This document shows positions 17,485 through 26,300 of a stretch of DNA of 64,000 nt, in pieces. The stretch comes from Glaciecola sp028401415 (GTDB lineage: Bacteria; Pseudomonadota; Gammaproteobacteria; Enterobacterales; Alteromonadaceae). The notes beneath the pieces were generated by a model. It did no database searches. It saw only the letters and a list, made by a program, of their open reading frames with translations, and had not been told where the DNA came from. A program made the position numbers and the translations under genes. Where the stretch lies: positions 124,001 through 188,000 of the forward strand of contig NZ_CP171821.2 in NCBI RefSeq assembly GCF_028401415.2. Reading direction: 5' to 3'. How positions within the stretch are numbered: the first letter of the stretch is position 1; each line of letters starts with the position of its first letter.

Positions 17485-18012
17485 ATGAAAAACTCACCCT
17501 ATTCCGCCTCGCTGATTGCGTCTAAGTTTTGGGAGGATGTATCTCTTGAGAACATGAATCAAGCTCAGTGGGAAGCAATTTGCGATGGCTGTGCAAGATG
17601 CTGCTTGCATAAATTCATTGACGATGAAGACGTTGAAGAGGGTATGCATCCCACAGATGTGCCAAGTGAAGACGGCGATATGATGTACACCAATATTGCG
17701 TGTTATCTGCTCAATCAAAAAACCTGTGCGTGCACCTCATACGACCAGCGCAGTAAGCTTGTTCCCGATTGCGTAACGCTAACAAAAGAGAATTTAAAGC
17801 GTATCTTTTTTATGCCGCCATCTTGCAGTTACAGACGCTTACACGAAGGGAAGGGCTTAGCATCATGGCATCCACTGTTGAACAAAGGCAAAAAAACAAA
17901 AATGCACGAAGTTGGCATCAGCGTGCGTAACAAAGTGGTCAGTGAAGACAGCGTCAACCTAGATGACTTTGAAGATTACATCGTTACTTGGCCGCTTTCA
18001 GAGATTGACTAA
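17485..18012 (+). CDS. ycgN: YcgN family cysteine-cluster protein (UPF0260)
   Basis: About 175 residues. A cluster Cys-Asp-Gly-Cys-Ala-Arg-Cys-Cys near residue 36, then CACTSYDQR and two more cysteines, form the YkgJ-type metal or Fe-S binding pattern. The function is unknown. ATG 17485 is chosen over an upstream GTG at 17473; either overlaps or abuts ycgM. Its 3' end overlaps the convergent dsbB gene by 29 bp. Confidence 0.88.
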   Translation: MKNSPYSASLIASKFWEDVSLENMNQAQWEAICDGCARCCLHKFIDDEDVEEGMHPTDVPSEDGDMMYTNIACYLLNQKTCACTSYDQRSKLVPDCVTLTKENLKRIFFMPPSCSYRRLHEGKGLASWHPLLNKGKKTKMHEVGISVRNKVVSEDSVNLDDFEDYIVTWPLSEID

Positions 18013-18586
18013 TTGAAAGTATGTGCCCCACTAGCGCAAGAGCTGCGCCTGCAATATATAAAATAAATATAATTTGCATCCATTCAGGCATACCCATGCC
18101 CAAAAACTGCCAGTCGTTACTATCACAGCTGCCAGGCGCGCCGAATACGAGCGGCAACCACTCATGAAGCGGCATAAACCCCGGGAATTCAGGGAAAAAA
18201 GGGCAAGGAGGAATAAAAAAGCCTTCAGCGAACACGACTTCTAAATGCTCTTGTGCCACGCTCAAGCCCCAAATCGAAAAGCCTCCCCAAAGTATAATGC
18301 CGATTGAGCGCAGGACAAAGTGGGGATAAATCAAAGGAATAAGACCTGCGAAGCATATTCCAATGACCGCAACGCGCTGATAAATACATTTCACACAAGG
18401 CTCATGACCAAGCACATGCTGAAAGAACAAAGCAGCCAAAACCAGACCTAAGGCAGACAAACAAACCATCGCCCACGGCGTCCGACTGCGACTAAAATTA
18501 GCAAGGAATGAAACAAGCGGCTGTGCTTTCAAATTGATGTCCAACAGTACATGAAGTTCAATAGGCCTAATGTAGCGTGTAGCCAA
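17984..18586 (-). CDS. dsbB: Disulfide bond formation protein B
   Basis: An inner-membrane quinone reductase that reoxidises DsbA. Four helices are visible. The periplasmic redox pairs are present: Cys-Val-Lys-Cys after the first helix, and the second pair in IPPCPFFPEF and GSCDS. The frame runs 200 residues from a TTG at 18586, but E. coli DsbB would align from about residue 26 (SFLANFSRSR); a TTG at residue 19 (18532) with TGGA upstream is a likelier start. No ATG is available. In E. coli dsbB also lies near fadR. Confidence 0.88.
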   Translation of the reverse strand: MATRYIRPIELHVLLDINLKAQPLVSFLANFSRSRTPWAMVCLSALGLVLAALFFQHVLGHEPCVKCIYQRVAVIGICFAGLIPLIYPHFVLRSIGIILWGGFSIWGLSVAQEHLEVVFAEGFFIPPCPFFPEFPGFMPLHEWLPLVFGAPGSCDSNDWQFLGMGMPEWMQIIFILYIAGAALALVGHILSISQSLKAAK

Positions 18587-18678
18587 TAAAAATCAACTCA
18601 AACGGAGCAATGGGCTTGATATATAATTTTCAACCCGCAGCTCGCAACATTCCGCTCACTGATTAGGTCATTGCATCT

Positions 18679-19971
18679 TCAATGTAACTTCAATTTTGGC
18701 CCAACAATATTCCCAAGTTTACGCGTCAATAACACCAAAAAACCCTTCAGTGGCCCATGAACCGCGAACTGGTGCATGTTGTAAAGGGAAATGTAGACTA
18801 GCCTTGCTAATCGTCCCTCAATAAACATGCTGCTGTTAGAAAGGCTACCCATCAAACTGCCCACCGTACTGTACTTACTCAAATGAACCAGAGAGCCATA
18901 GTCAACATATTGATACTGTTTTAAAGGTTTATTGACGAAGGTGTTCTTGATGTTTTTAGCCGCAATCGCTGCCATCTGGTGAGCGGATTGCGCCCTTGGC
19001 GGCACCCAACTTCCATCATCTTGTTTGAAGCCGCAACAATCACCGATAACGTAAATAGCTTCATTTACGGTGCTTTGCAGATAAGGGTTGACCAAAACTT
19101 GTTGCGCTTGATTAAGCTCAAAAATCTCAAGCTCTTTAATGAAGTCGGGAGCTTTTACACCTGCCGCCCAAACTAATAAATCAGCCTCGATAAGGTTTTC
19201 GTCAGCAGTAACAAAGCCATTTTTTTGCGCCTTGGCAACCCGTGTGCCTTCAAGTACTTCTATATTTAATTTGCTAAGTGCTTGGCGAGCAGAGTTGGCG
19301 ATGCGTTCGGGGAGTGCAGGCAATATTCGTTCACCCGCCTCTATAATAGAGACTTTCAGGCGCTCGGACGACATTTTAGGCATGCCATATGATTTTGCCA
19401 GATTCGCGACATGGTAGAGTTCAGCGGCTAATTCTGTTCCCGTAGCGCCACCACCCACAATTGCCACTCTTAAGCATTTATCATCATCGTTTAATTGATT
19501 TATTTTCAATAATTGATTGAGTAAGGCTTTATGAAAACGTTCTGCTTGCGCGAGAGAATCTAAAAGATAGCTGTGTTCGATGACCCCAGGCGTGCCAAAA
19601 TCATTGCTTACACTACCTACCGATAACACCAGATAATCAAAGTGAATCTTTCTTTTCGGAAGCAGCACTTCGCCCTGTTCATCGAGAAGTGGATCTAACT
19701 CAATGTATTTTTCCTGCGAGTGAATATTGCTAAGTGTTCCTAGTTGGAACTCGTAGTGATTTCGCGCCGCATGGATTGGATACTCGACGCCGTCGGACAT
19801 CTTGTTGATGACTCCGGCTGCAACCTCGTGTAAAAGCGGTTTCCAAACATGTGTTTTGCTTTTGTCTACAAGGATAATATCTGCTTGTTTCTTTTTTCCA
19901 AGCGATTTACTTAATTTAGTGACCAGTTCTAAGCCGCCAGCCCCTCCACCTACAATAACTATTTTTTGCAT
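18679..19971 (-). CDS. ndh: Type II NADH dehydrogenase (NDH-2)
   Basis: A 430-residue FAD enzyme moving electrons from NADH to quinone without proton pumping. The FAD Rossmann motif is VIVGGGAGGLEL at residues 4-15, the NADH motif VAIVGGGATGTELAAEL near residue 180, and VIGDCCGF/PPRAQSAHQMA the C-terminal FAD and quinone region; a C-terminal amphipathic helix anchors it to the membrane. Its ribosome site AGGAA is immediately before the ATG. A complete 195-bp MITE-like element begins 15 bp upstream of the start codon, so transcripts must start in or cross the element. Confidence 0.92.
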   Translation of the reverse strand: MQKIVIVGGGAGGLELVTKLSKSLGKKKQADIILVDKSKTHVWKPLLHEVAAGVINKMSDGVEYPIHAARNHYEFQLGTLSNIHSQEKYIELDPLLDEQGEVLLPKRKIHFDYLVLSVGSVSNDFGTPGVIEHSYLLDSLAQAERFHKALLNQLLKINQLNDDDKCLRVAIVGGGATGTELAAELYHVANLAKSYGMPKMSSERLKVSIIEAGERILPALPERIANSARQALSKLNIEVLEGTRVAKAQKNGFVTADENLIEADLLVWAAGVKAPDFIKELEIFELNQAQQVLVNPYLQSTVNEAIYVIGDCCGFKQDDGSWVPPRAQSAHQMAAIAAKNIKNTFVNKPLKQYQYVDYGSLVHLSKYSTVGSLMGSLSNSSMFIEGRLARLVYISLYNMHQFAVHGPLKGFLVLLTRKLGNIVGPKLKLH

Positions 19972-19986
19972 GAGTATTCCTAAGTA

Positions 19987-20181
19987 AGCTGAATCCTGTT
20001 TAAGAAACGGCGCTCAGTACCGCTAGAATTGCGAATTACTGCGTTGCAAAAGCCAGCAATAGAATAACTATTACGTGACTTTTGCGCCTTGTACTACACA
20101 ATTCTAGCAGCACTGAGTGTTAAAAGTAGATTAAGGTATGCAAAACACATGCTTGCACCATTTCTTAAACAGGATTCAGAT
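19987..20181. mobile_element. 195-bp MITE-like fold-back element, copy 1
   Basis: Its ends are perfect 19-bp inverted repeats (CTGAATCCTGTTTAAGAAA at 19989-20007, complement at 20161-20179). It is flanked by exact 6-bp direct repeats TAAGTA (19981-19986 and 20182-20187), the sign of transposition. Inner segments also pair (for example GCTCAGTACCGCTAGAATTG against CAATTCTAGCAGCACTGAGT), so the whole element can fold as a long imperfect hairpin. It has no coding capacity. A second copy with about 20 differences is at 39499-39693. Confidence 0.9.
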
Positions 20182-20324
20182 TAAGTATTATTTTGAATGA
20201 GGAAAGTCTTACGCTTTGTTATGCGTTGATCATGCCTAAAAGAAACGGTTTTGTCCAAGATATCGTCGTTATATGTAAGAGCCATTTTCGTACATCAAAT
20301 TTTTATCCTTTCCTTAACTCAATC

Positions 20325-20341
20325 ATCTGGTACAATCAGTT
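20325..20341 (+). promoter_or_regulatory. FadR-like operator upstream of fadR
   Basis: ATCTGGTACAATCAGTT matches 14 of 17 positions of the E. coli fadB FadR site as I recall it (ATCTGGTACGACCAGAT). It ends 29 bp before the fadR ATG, a position suited to autoregulation. Confidence 0.5.
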
Positions 20342-20370
20342 AATAACTCGTTAACAAACCATTGCGTAGT

Positions 20371-21081
20371 ATGATTTATAAATCCCAAAGTCCGGCCGGT
20401 TTCGCTGAAGAGTACATTGTTGAATCTATTTGGAGTGGACGCTTTCCCCCCGGTACGATTTTACCGGCAGAGCGAGAGCTTTCAGAGCTTATCGGTGTTA
20501 CGCGTACCACTTTGAGAGAGGTTTTGCAGCGTTTGGCGCGCGACGGCTGGCTGACCATCCAGCACGGTAAGCCCACCAAGGTAAATAACTACTGGGAAAC
20601 CTGTGGTTTGAACATTTTGGAAACCCTCGCACGGCTTGACCAAGAGGGGCAACCTGCACTGTTAGATAATTTACTTTCCGCTAGAACCAACCTTAGCGCT
20701 GTATTCATACGCGCTGCCTTTCGCCAGTCTCCACAAGAAAGCCGTAGCATTATTTTGCGTTACAAAGACGTTCCTGATGAGGGCGACGCATTTGCTCAAA
20801 ACGATTACCAAATGCATCATGATCTTGCATTCGCGTCCAATAACCCTGTTTACGTGTTAATGATGAACGGCTTTAAGAACTTGTATGCTCGTCTTGGCGG
20901 CCTGTTTTTTTCGGAGGCGCCGGCCAGAGAAACCGCCATTCGCTACTACCTTAAATTGCTTGAAGTGTTGGACGAAAACGATCCAGACAAAGTGGTATCC
21001 GTAGTGAGACGTTACGGAATCGAAAGTGGCAAATTGTGGAGTGAGTATCGCGAGGATATGCCGAATAATTTGGTCGACTGA
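20371..21081 (+). CDS. fadR: Fatty acid metabolism regulator FadR
   Basis: A 236-residue GntR-family regulator started at ATG 20371. The N-terminal winged helix (about 8-75) is almost identical to E. coli FadR (PPGTILPAERELSELIGVT, RTTLREVLQRLARDGWLTIQ), so its DNA specificity should be the same. The C-terminal all-helical domain binds long-chain acyl-CoA, which releases DNA. It normally represses fad genes and activates fabA and fabB. FadR-like boxes are seen before fadD and before fadR itself; fadH follows on the same strand and fabB is also in this window. Confidence 0.96.
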   Translation: MIYKSQSPAGFAEEYIVESIWSGRFPPGTILPAERELSELIGVTRTTLREVLQRLARDGWLTIQHGKPTKVNNYWETCGLNILETLARLDQEGQPALLDNLLSARTNLSAVFIRAAFRQSPQESRSIILRYKDVPDEGDAFAQNDYQMHHDLAFASNNPVYVLMMNGFKNLYARLGGLFFSEAPARETAIRYYLKLLEVLDENDPDKVVSVVRRYGIESGKLWSEYREDMPNNLVD

Positions 21082-21199
21082 TTACCCGCTAGAGTGAGAA
21101 GTCTGCTCAGAGCAAATTTGAATGCCTTTTCGACCTTGCTCGTATCGTATTTGTTTGAACCATTCAATTCTGTGTTATTGAATAAATTGAGGCTAGTTG

Positions 21200-23233
21200 A
21201 TGAACGCTGTTGTCGATACTCCCTACCCACATATTTTTAAGCCGCTAGATCTTGGTTTCACTACCCTAAACAATCGAATCATTATGGGTTCAATGCACAC
21301 GGGGCTTGAAGAAGTTGCCAATGGTCATGAACGCATGGCCGCATTTTTTGCCGAACGTGCCCGTGGTGGTGTCGCCTTGATTGTGACCGGAGGTATTGGT
21401 CCAAATGATGAAGGTGCAACCCATGCGGTCACTAAACGATTAGATTCGGATGAAGCGGTCGAAAATCATAAGCTAGTTACCGATGCGGTGCACGCTGAAG
21501 GCGGTAAGATATGTATGCAAATTCTGCATACTGGCCGCTACGCTTATAATGCAAACCTAGTTGCTCCATCATCTATTCAAGCGCCGATCACTCGATTTAC
21601 GCCAAAAGAGCTAACGCCAGAAGAAATCGACGGGCAAATCGAAGATTTTGTTTTTACTGCCTTACAAGCCCAGCGCGCAGGCTATGACGGCGTTGAGATT
21701 ATGGGCTCTGAGGGATATTTCTTAAACCAATTTATTGCTCAGCGCACCAATCAGCGCAAAGACGAGTGGGGCGGAGAATATGAGAATCGCATTAAGCTGC
21801 CAATAGAGGTAGTGCGCCGCGTTCGAAAAGCAGTGGGCGAGAAGTTTATCATTATTTACCGTTTGTCTATGCTGGATCTTGTTGAAGGCGGAAGCACCTA
21901 CGATGAAGTACTGACCTTAGGCAAGCGAATTGAAAAAGCCGGCGCAACCATCATCAATACCGGCATTGGCTGGCATGAAGCGAGAATACCGACCATCGCA
22001 ACAAAAGTGCCGCGCGCTGCATTTACATGGGTTACGGCAAAATTCCGAAAAGATCTTAAGGTGCCCGTTATCACGTCCAATCGAATCAACACGCCTGAGG
22101 TGGCTGAAGAAGTTCTCGCGCGCGGTGATGCAGATATGGTATCCATGGCTCGACCATTTTTAGCGGATCCAGACTTTGTTAACAAAGCGCAAAACAATTT
22201 AGCTAGTCAGATAAACACGTGTATTGGGTGCAACCAAGCCTGCCTTGATCATGCTTTTGAAGGCAAAATGACCAGTTGTTTAGTCAATCCAAGAGCATGT
22301 CATGAAACTGAATTTACGATTGAACCTGCTACTGACCCTAAACGCATAGCGGTTGTTGGTGCAGGCCCTGCGGGGCTAGCAGCTGCCACAACCGCTGCGT
22401 CCAGAGGACATTCTGTCACTTTATTTGACGCCGACAGTGAAGTGGGCGGCCAGTTTAATATTGCGAAACAGATCCCCGGCAAAGAAGAGTTTTATGAGAC
22501 TATTCGTTACTTTTCAGTGATGTTAGAGCTGCACGGTGTTGAGACAAAACTTAACACCAAAGTCAGTGCCGATATGCTCAACGAGATGGATTTTGATGAG
22601 GTCATTATTGCCACTGGTATTGAGCCACGTCAGCCTGACATTAAAGGTATCGAGCACCCTAAAGTATTAAGCTACATCGACGTAGTAAAGCACAAAAAAC
22701 CGGTAGGAAAGCGCGTGGCAGTAATAGGCGCTGGAGGAATTGGTTTTGACGTGTCTGAATTTTTATCTCACGGTGAAACATCCACTTCGACCAACATTCC
22801 CGCGTTTATGAAAGAGTGGGGGATTGATATGGAGTTTAAAGCTCGCGGTGGCGTAGAGGGTATGACTGCCATGCCTGAACCTTCGCCGCGTGAAATATTC
22901 TTGCTACAGCGAAAAACCACTAAAGTAGGTTCCGGCTTAGGTAAAACTACCGGTTGGGCACATAGAGTGGGATTGATGCAAAAAGGCGTGCATATGATTG
23001 CTGGCGTGGAATATCAAAAAATCGACGATGAAGGTTTGCATATTTCAGTTAATGGTGAAGGGCGCGTGTTGAATGTCGATAACGTCATTATCTGTGCCGG
23101 TCAGTTGCCGCTTAAAACCTTACAAGAAGGTTTGAAAAAGCCCTCTCACCTAATTGGCGGTGCTGACGTGGCAGCGGAGCTGGATGCAAAACGAGCGATT
23201 GATCAGGGCACGAAATTAGCGGCAAAACTGTAG
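21200..23233 (+). CDS. fadH: NADPH-dependent 2,4-dienoyl-CoA reductase
   Basis: A 677-residue flavo-iron-sulfur enzyme needed to degrade unsaturated fatty acids with even-position double bonds. An FMN-binding TIM barrel (about 1-340, old yellow enzyme family; MGSMHTGLEE, ILHTGRY) is followed by a 4Fe-4S cysteine set (CIGCNQACLDH and CLVNPRACHE) and an FAD/NADPH domain (VVGAGPAGLAAAT, then AVIGAGGIGFDVSEFL). The start is ATG 21200, one codon after a TTG. It lies just downstream of fadR on the same strand and fits the local fatty-acid degradation theme. Confidence 0.95.
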   Translation: MNAVVDTPYPHIFKPLDLGFTTLNNRIIMGSMHTGLEEVANGHERMAAFFAERARGGVALIVTGGIGPNDEGATHAVTKRLDSDEAVENHKLVTDAVHAEGGKICMQILHTGRYAYNANLVAPSSIQAPITRFTPKELTPEEIDGQIEDFVFTALQAQRAGYDGVEIMGSEGYFLNQFIAQRTNQRKDEWGGEYENRIKLPIEVVRRVRKAVGEKFIIIYRLSMLDLVEGGSTYDEVLTLGKRIEKAGATIINTGIGWHEARIPTIATKVPRAAFTWVTAKFRKDLKVPVITSNRINTPEVAEEVLARGDADMVSMARPFLADPDFVNKAQNNLASQINTCIGCNQACLDHAFEGKMTSCLVNPRACHETEFTIEPATDPKRIAVVGAGPAGLAAATTAASRGHSVTLFDADSEVGGQFNIAKQIPGKEEFYETIRYFSVMLELHGVETKLNTKVSADMLNEMDFDEVIIATGIEPRQPDIKGIEHPKVLSYIDVVKHKKPVGKRVAVIGAGGIGFDVSEFLSHGETSTSTNIPAFMKEWGIDMEFKARGGVEGMTAMPEPSPREIFLLQRKTTKVGSGLGKTTGWAHRVGLMQKGVHMIAGVEYQKIDDEGLHISVNGEGRVLNVDNVIICAGQLPLKTLQEGLKKPSHLIGGADVAAELDAKRAIDQGTKLAAKL

Positions 23234-23381
23234 CGGTTTACGCGTCATCGGTTTGTACGTAAGCCTTTTTTAAACAAGCACTTGTGCAAATTCGCGTGTT
23301 GCCTATGGCATTGTTTCTAAGTTCATTTTATAGTTTCGCGACGCGTAAAATAGTGGACTGTCAATGCATCCTGCGGGCTCA

Positions 23382-26300
23382 ATGAAGGTTAAGTGTCTGC
23401 AACTCACCTTACAAAGGCTTACTTGCCTGAGCATATTGCTGCTGAGCTCGCTAATGGGGGCGAATGCACATGAGTATGAAGACGTGGGCGTGCCCATTAC
23501 TCGGGTTTTCGATGCAGGGGAGCATAAAGCAGGTAGCCAAGTCTGGTGGCTTGGTAGTAATACTGATAACGTCATTTTTGTCGCCTCAAGCAACGGCCTG
23601 GCAAGTTGGGATGGTGAGCGCTGGCTGCAGCATGAAACGCCCAATGAAACCCTAATTCGCAGTTTTGATCAGTGGATTGATAATCGAATTTACGCGGGCA
23701 CCATCAACGATGTTGGCTTTTATGAAAGTGATGACACAGGCAATTTAAGCTGGAACAGCCTTCTGGCAAATAACCCCGACATAATCCCTACCGAGCTCGG
23801 TGAATCGTGGTCTGTTGCATCAGACAAAAATCAAGTGTTGTTCAGTACAAAGTACAAACTGTTACGCTGGGATGGTGCGCATTTAAGCGAAGTAGAGGGC
23901 ATCGAACCAGATGGCTATCGGCTATACAATGTTGATGGTGAGCTTCTGTTTATGGGGCGAAAACACAGTCACCTTTACACCATCAACAGTGCAGGTGAGG
24001 TTTTAAAAACTGACTGGAAGGTGCCTGAGGGTGCAGATGTAAAGTTGCTGCTTAAAAATCGCAGAAACGAACTTATTTTGGTCACTATGCTTGATGGTAT
24101 TTATCACATTACGAAGGATGGCTTTGAGCAAGTTGTGCCGCCAGAGGCTTTTCCCTCCCAAACGCTTTTATATAATGGCCTTCAGTCCCAAGACGGATTC
24201 TATTATTTGACCAGTATTCGACATGGGGTTTTTATTCTCGATGAAGATTTGCGTGTTTTGCGAAACTATCAGGCCATTCACGGCATTGGCAATCAAACCG
24301 TTTTGGCCGTTCATGAAGATAGTCAGGGCAATATATGGACTGCAGGTGAACCAAATATCAGTGTGTTCGCGCCGCCGCACAAAAGAAGTGTGCATGATAG
24401 CGTAGGTATTTCAAAAACCGCTGATAAGATAAAGCTTTTTGAGCAAGACATCATTAGTCTTGGGAATGGCATTTTTCGATTCAAACAAGGAAGCGAACTT
24501 GACGCGCCATTTTTCGAAAAAGTATCGGATTTTTCAGAAAAAACATGGGACGCGTTTAAGGGAAACAACCAGCTTTTTGCTGCCTCCGAAACGGGGGTTT
24601 ATGCATTCAATATGCAGGATGATATTTTTGTCGGCCAGCCAACACAGATAGCAGAGGGTCGAAATGTGCAGGCACTCGCCTCGCTAGCAAATGCAAAACT
24701 CATGTTTATGGGCGACGACACAAGTATCCATCTGCTGACTGAAACTATGGGGGAATGGAAGCAAGTTGCACTACAAGGTATTCGAAATCAATTTGAATTT
24801 TTGCAGATTGACCCGCAAAGTCTCACTGGTTCATCCACAGATCTCTTTGACATAGTGCTGTGGGCCTCGTCTACTGACAATAGGCTGTACCGTGTTGAAG
24901 GCATTAACGCTGATGGGACGGTTGAGGACATCCAAGTATTTGACCCTGTAAGGTTTAAGCTCGGTAACGACAATGTCGCGTTGTTTGATATTGACCAATC
25001 ACTGATGATTGGTACCTCAAATGGTGTGCTCCGATATGATGAAGACCTTCCAGAACGTTTTCAGTTAGTGCAAAAGCTTCCAAACAGATTGCGAGAGCCA
25101 GACGAAGATGTCTTTTTGCTTAGCAAAGATAGTAAAGGCCGTTTACTCTATCAGGCTGGGAGTCACACGGGGGTTTCGCAGCTTAGCGAGGGTGAGCAGT
25201 GGAGCACAAATGAAGCTGACTTCCGCCCTTTCAATCAGGCTGGAACACGATCTTTGTTTTATCACAACAGAGCCTTTTGGTTTTTAGTCGCCACATCTGA
25301 AGTTTACCGCTTAGGTGAAGACTATTTGGGCGATCTTCCCCCGCTTGCCCCTTTAAACTTTCGCAGTATTGTTGATATTAACAGCAATAAATTAATTACT
25401 AACTTTACGCCGAAAATACCGCTCGGTGAAATTGCTTATCATTCAAATTCTATCCGCATCTCATTTGCCCTTGCAGATCATTCTGCACCTACTCAAACCT
25501 TGTATAGAGCGAGAATCAGCGGACAAGGACATCAAAACTGGACGCAATGGTCAAGCGAGTCTCACAAAGACTTTCCTCTTTTAGCCGGTGGCCACTATCA
25601 ATTTGAGATTGAAGCAAAAGACCCATGGGGGCGCACAATTAGCGCAAATTTAGATTTTACGATATTGCCACCATGGTTTTTGACTTCAACAGCGATTGCA
25701 AGCTATGTATTGCTTGGGATATTGATGATGCTACTCAGTGGTTGGATTGCTCAAAAATGGCGAACACAAAAACTTAGGGATCAGAATTTGGCCCTGGAAC
25801 GCGCGGTTGCAGAGCGAACCGCACAAGTTCAAGAAAAAGTGGAAGAGTTAAAACAGCAACAAGCACTTAAAGACCGCTTTTTTGCAAACGTGTCACATGA
25901 GTTTAGAACGCCGCTTACGCTTACCATAGCGCCAATCGAAGAAGTCTTGAACAGCAAGTCACATGACTCTAGCAGTCAAAGCCTGCTCAATACCGCCTTG
26001 TTAAACGCGAAAAAGATGCTCGCGTTGGTGGGGCAGGTGCTGGATGTGAATCGTTTGGAAGCTGGGAAGTTGCCGTTGCGGGTCGCAAACTATGACATTG
26101 CATTACTAGCCCGAACAATTGTGGCGCGTTTTACTCCATGGGCCGAACAAGAAAAACACACGATTGTTTGCGCAGGCTGTGAAAATCCCTTGTGGGCATA
26201 TTTTGATGTAGATCAGGTAGAAAAAGTCCTCGTTAATCTGCTTGCAAATGCGATTAAATATTCAGGCTCTGCTTCAGATATCATACTGTCACTTAGTCAA

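Noticed and set aside
19987..20181. Integron attC-like site
   Set aside because: Long folded palindromes can resemble attC sites, but there is no GTTRRRY-type core pair or cassette array, and the 6-bp flanking duplications with symmetric ends fit a MITE better.
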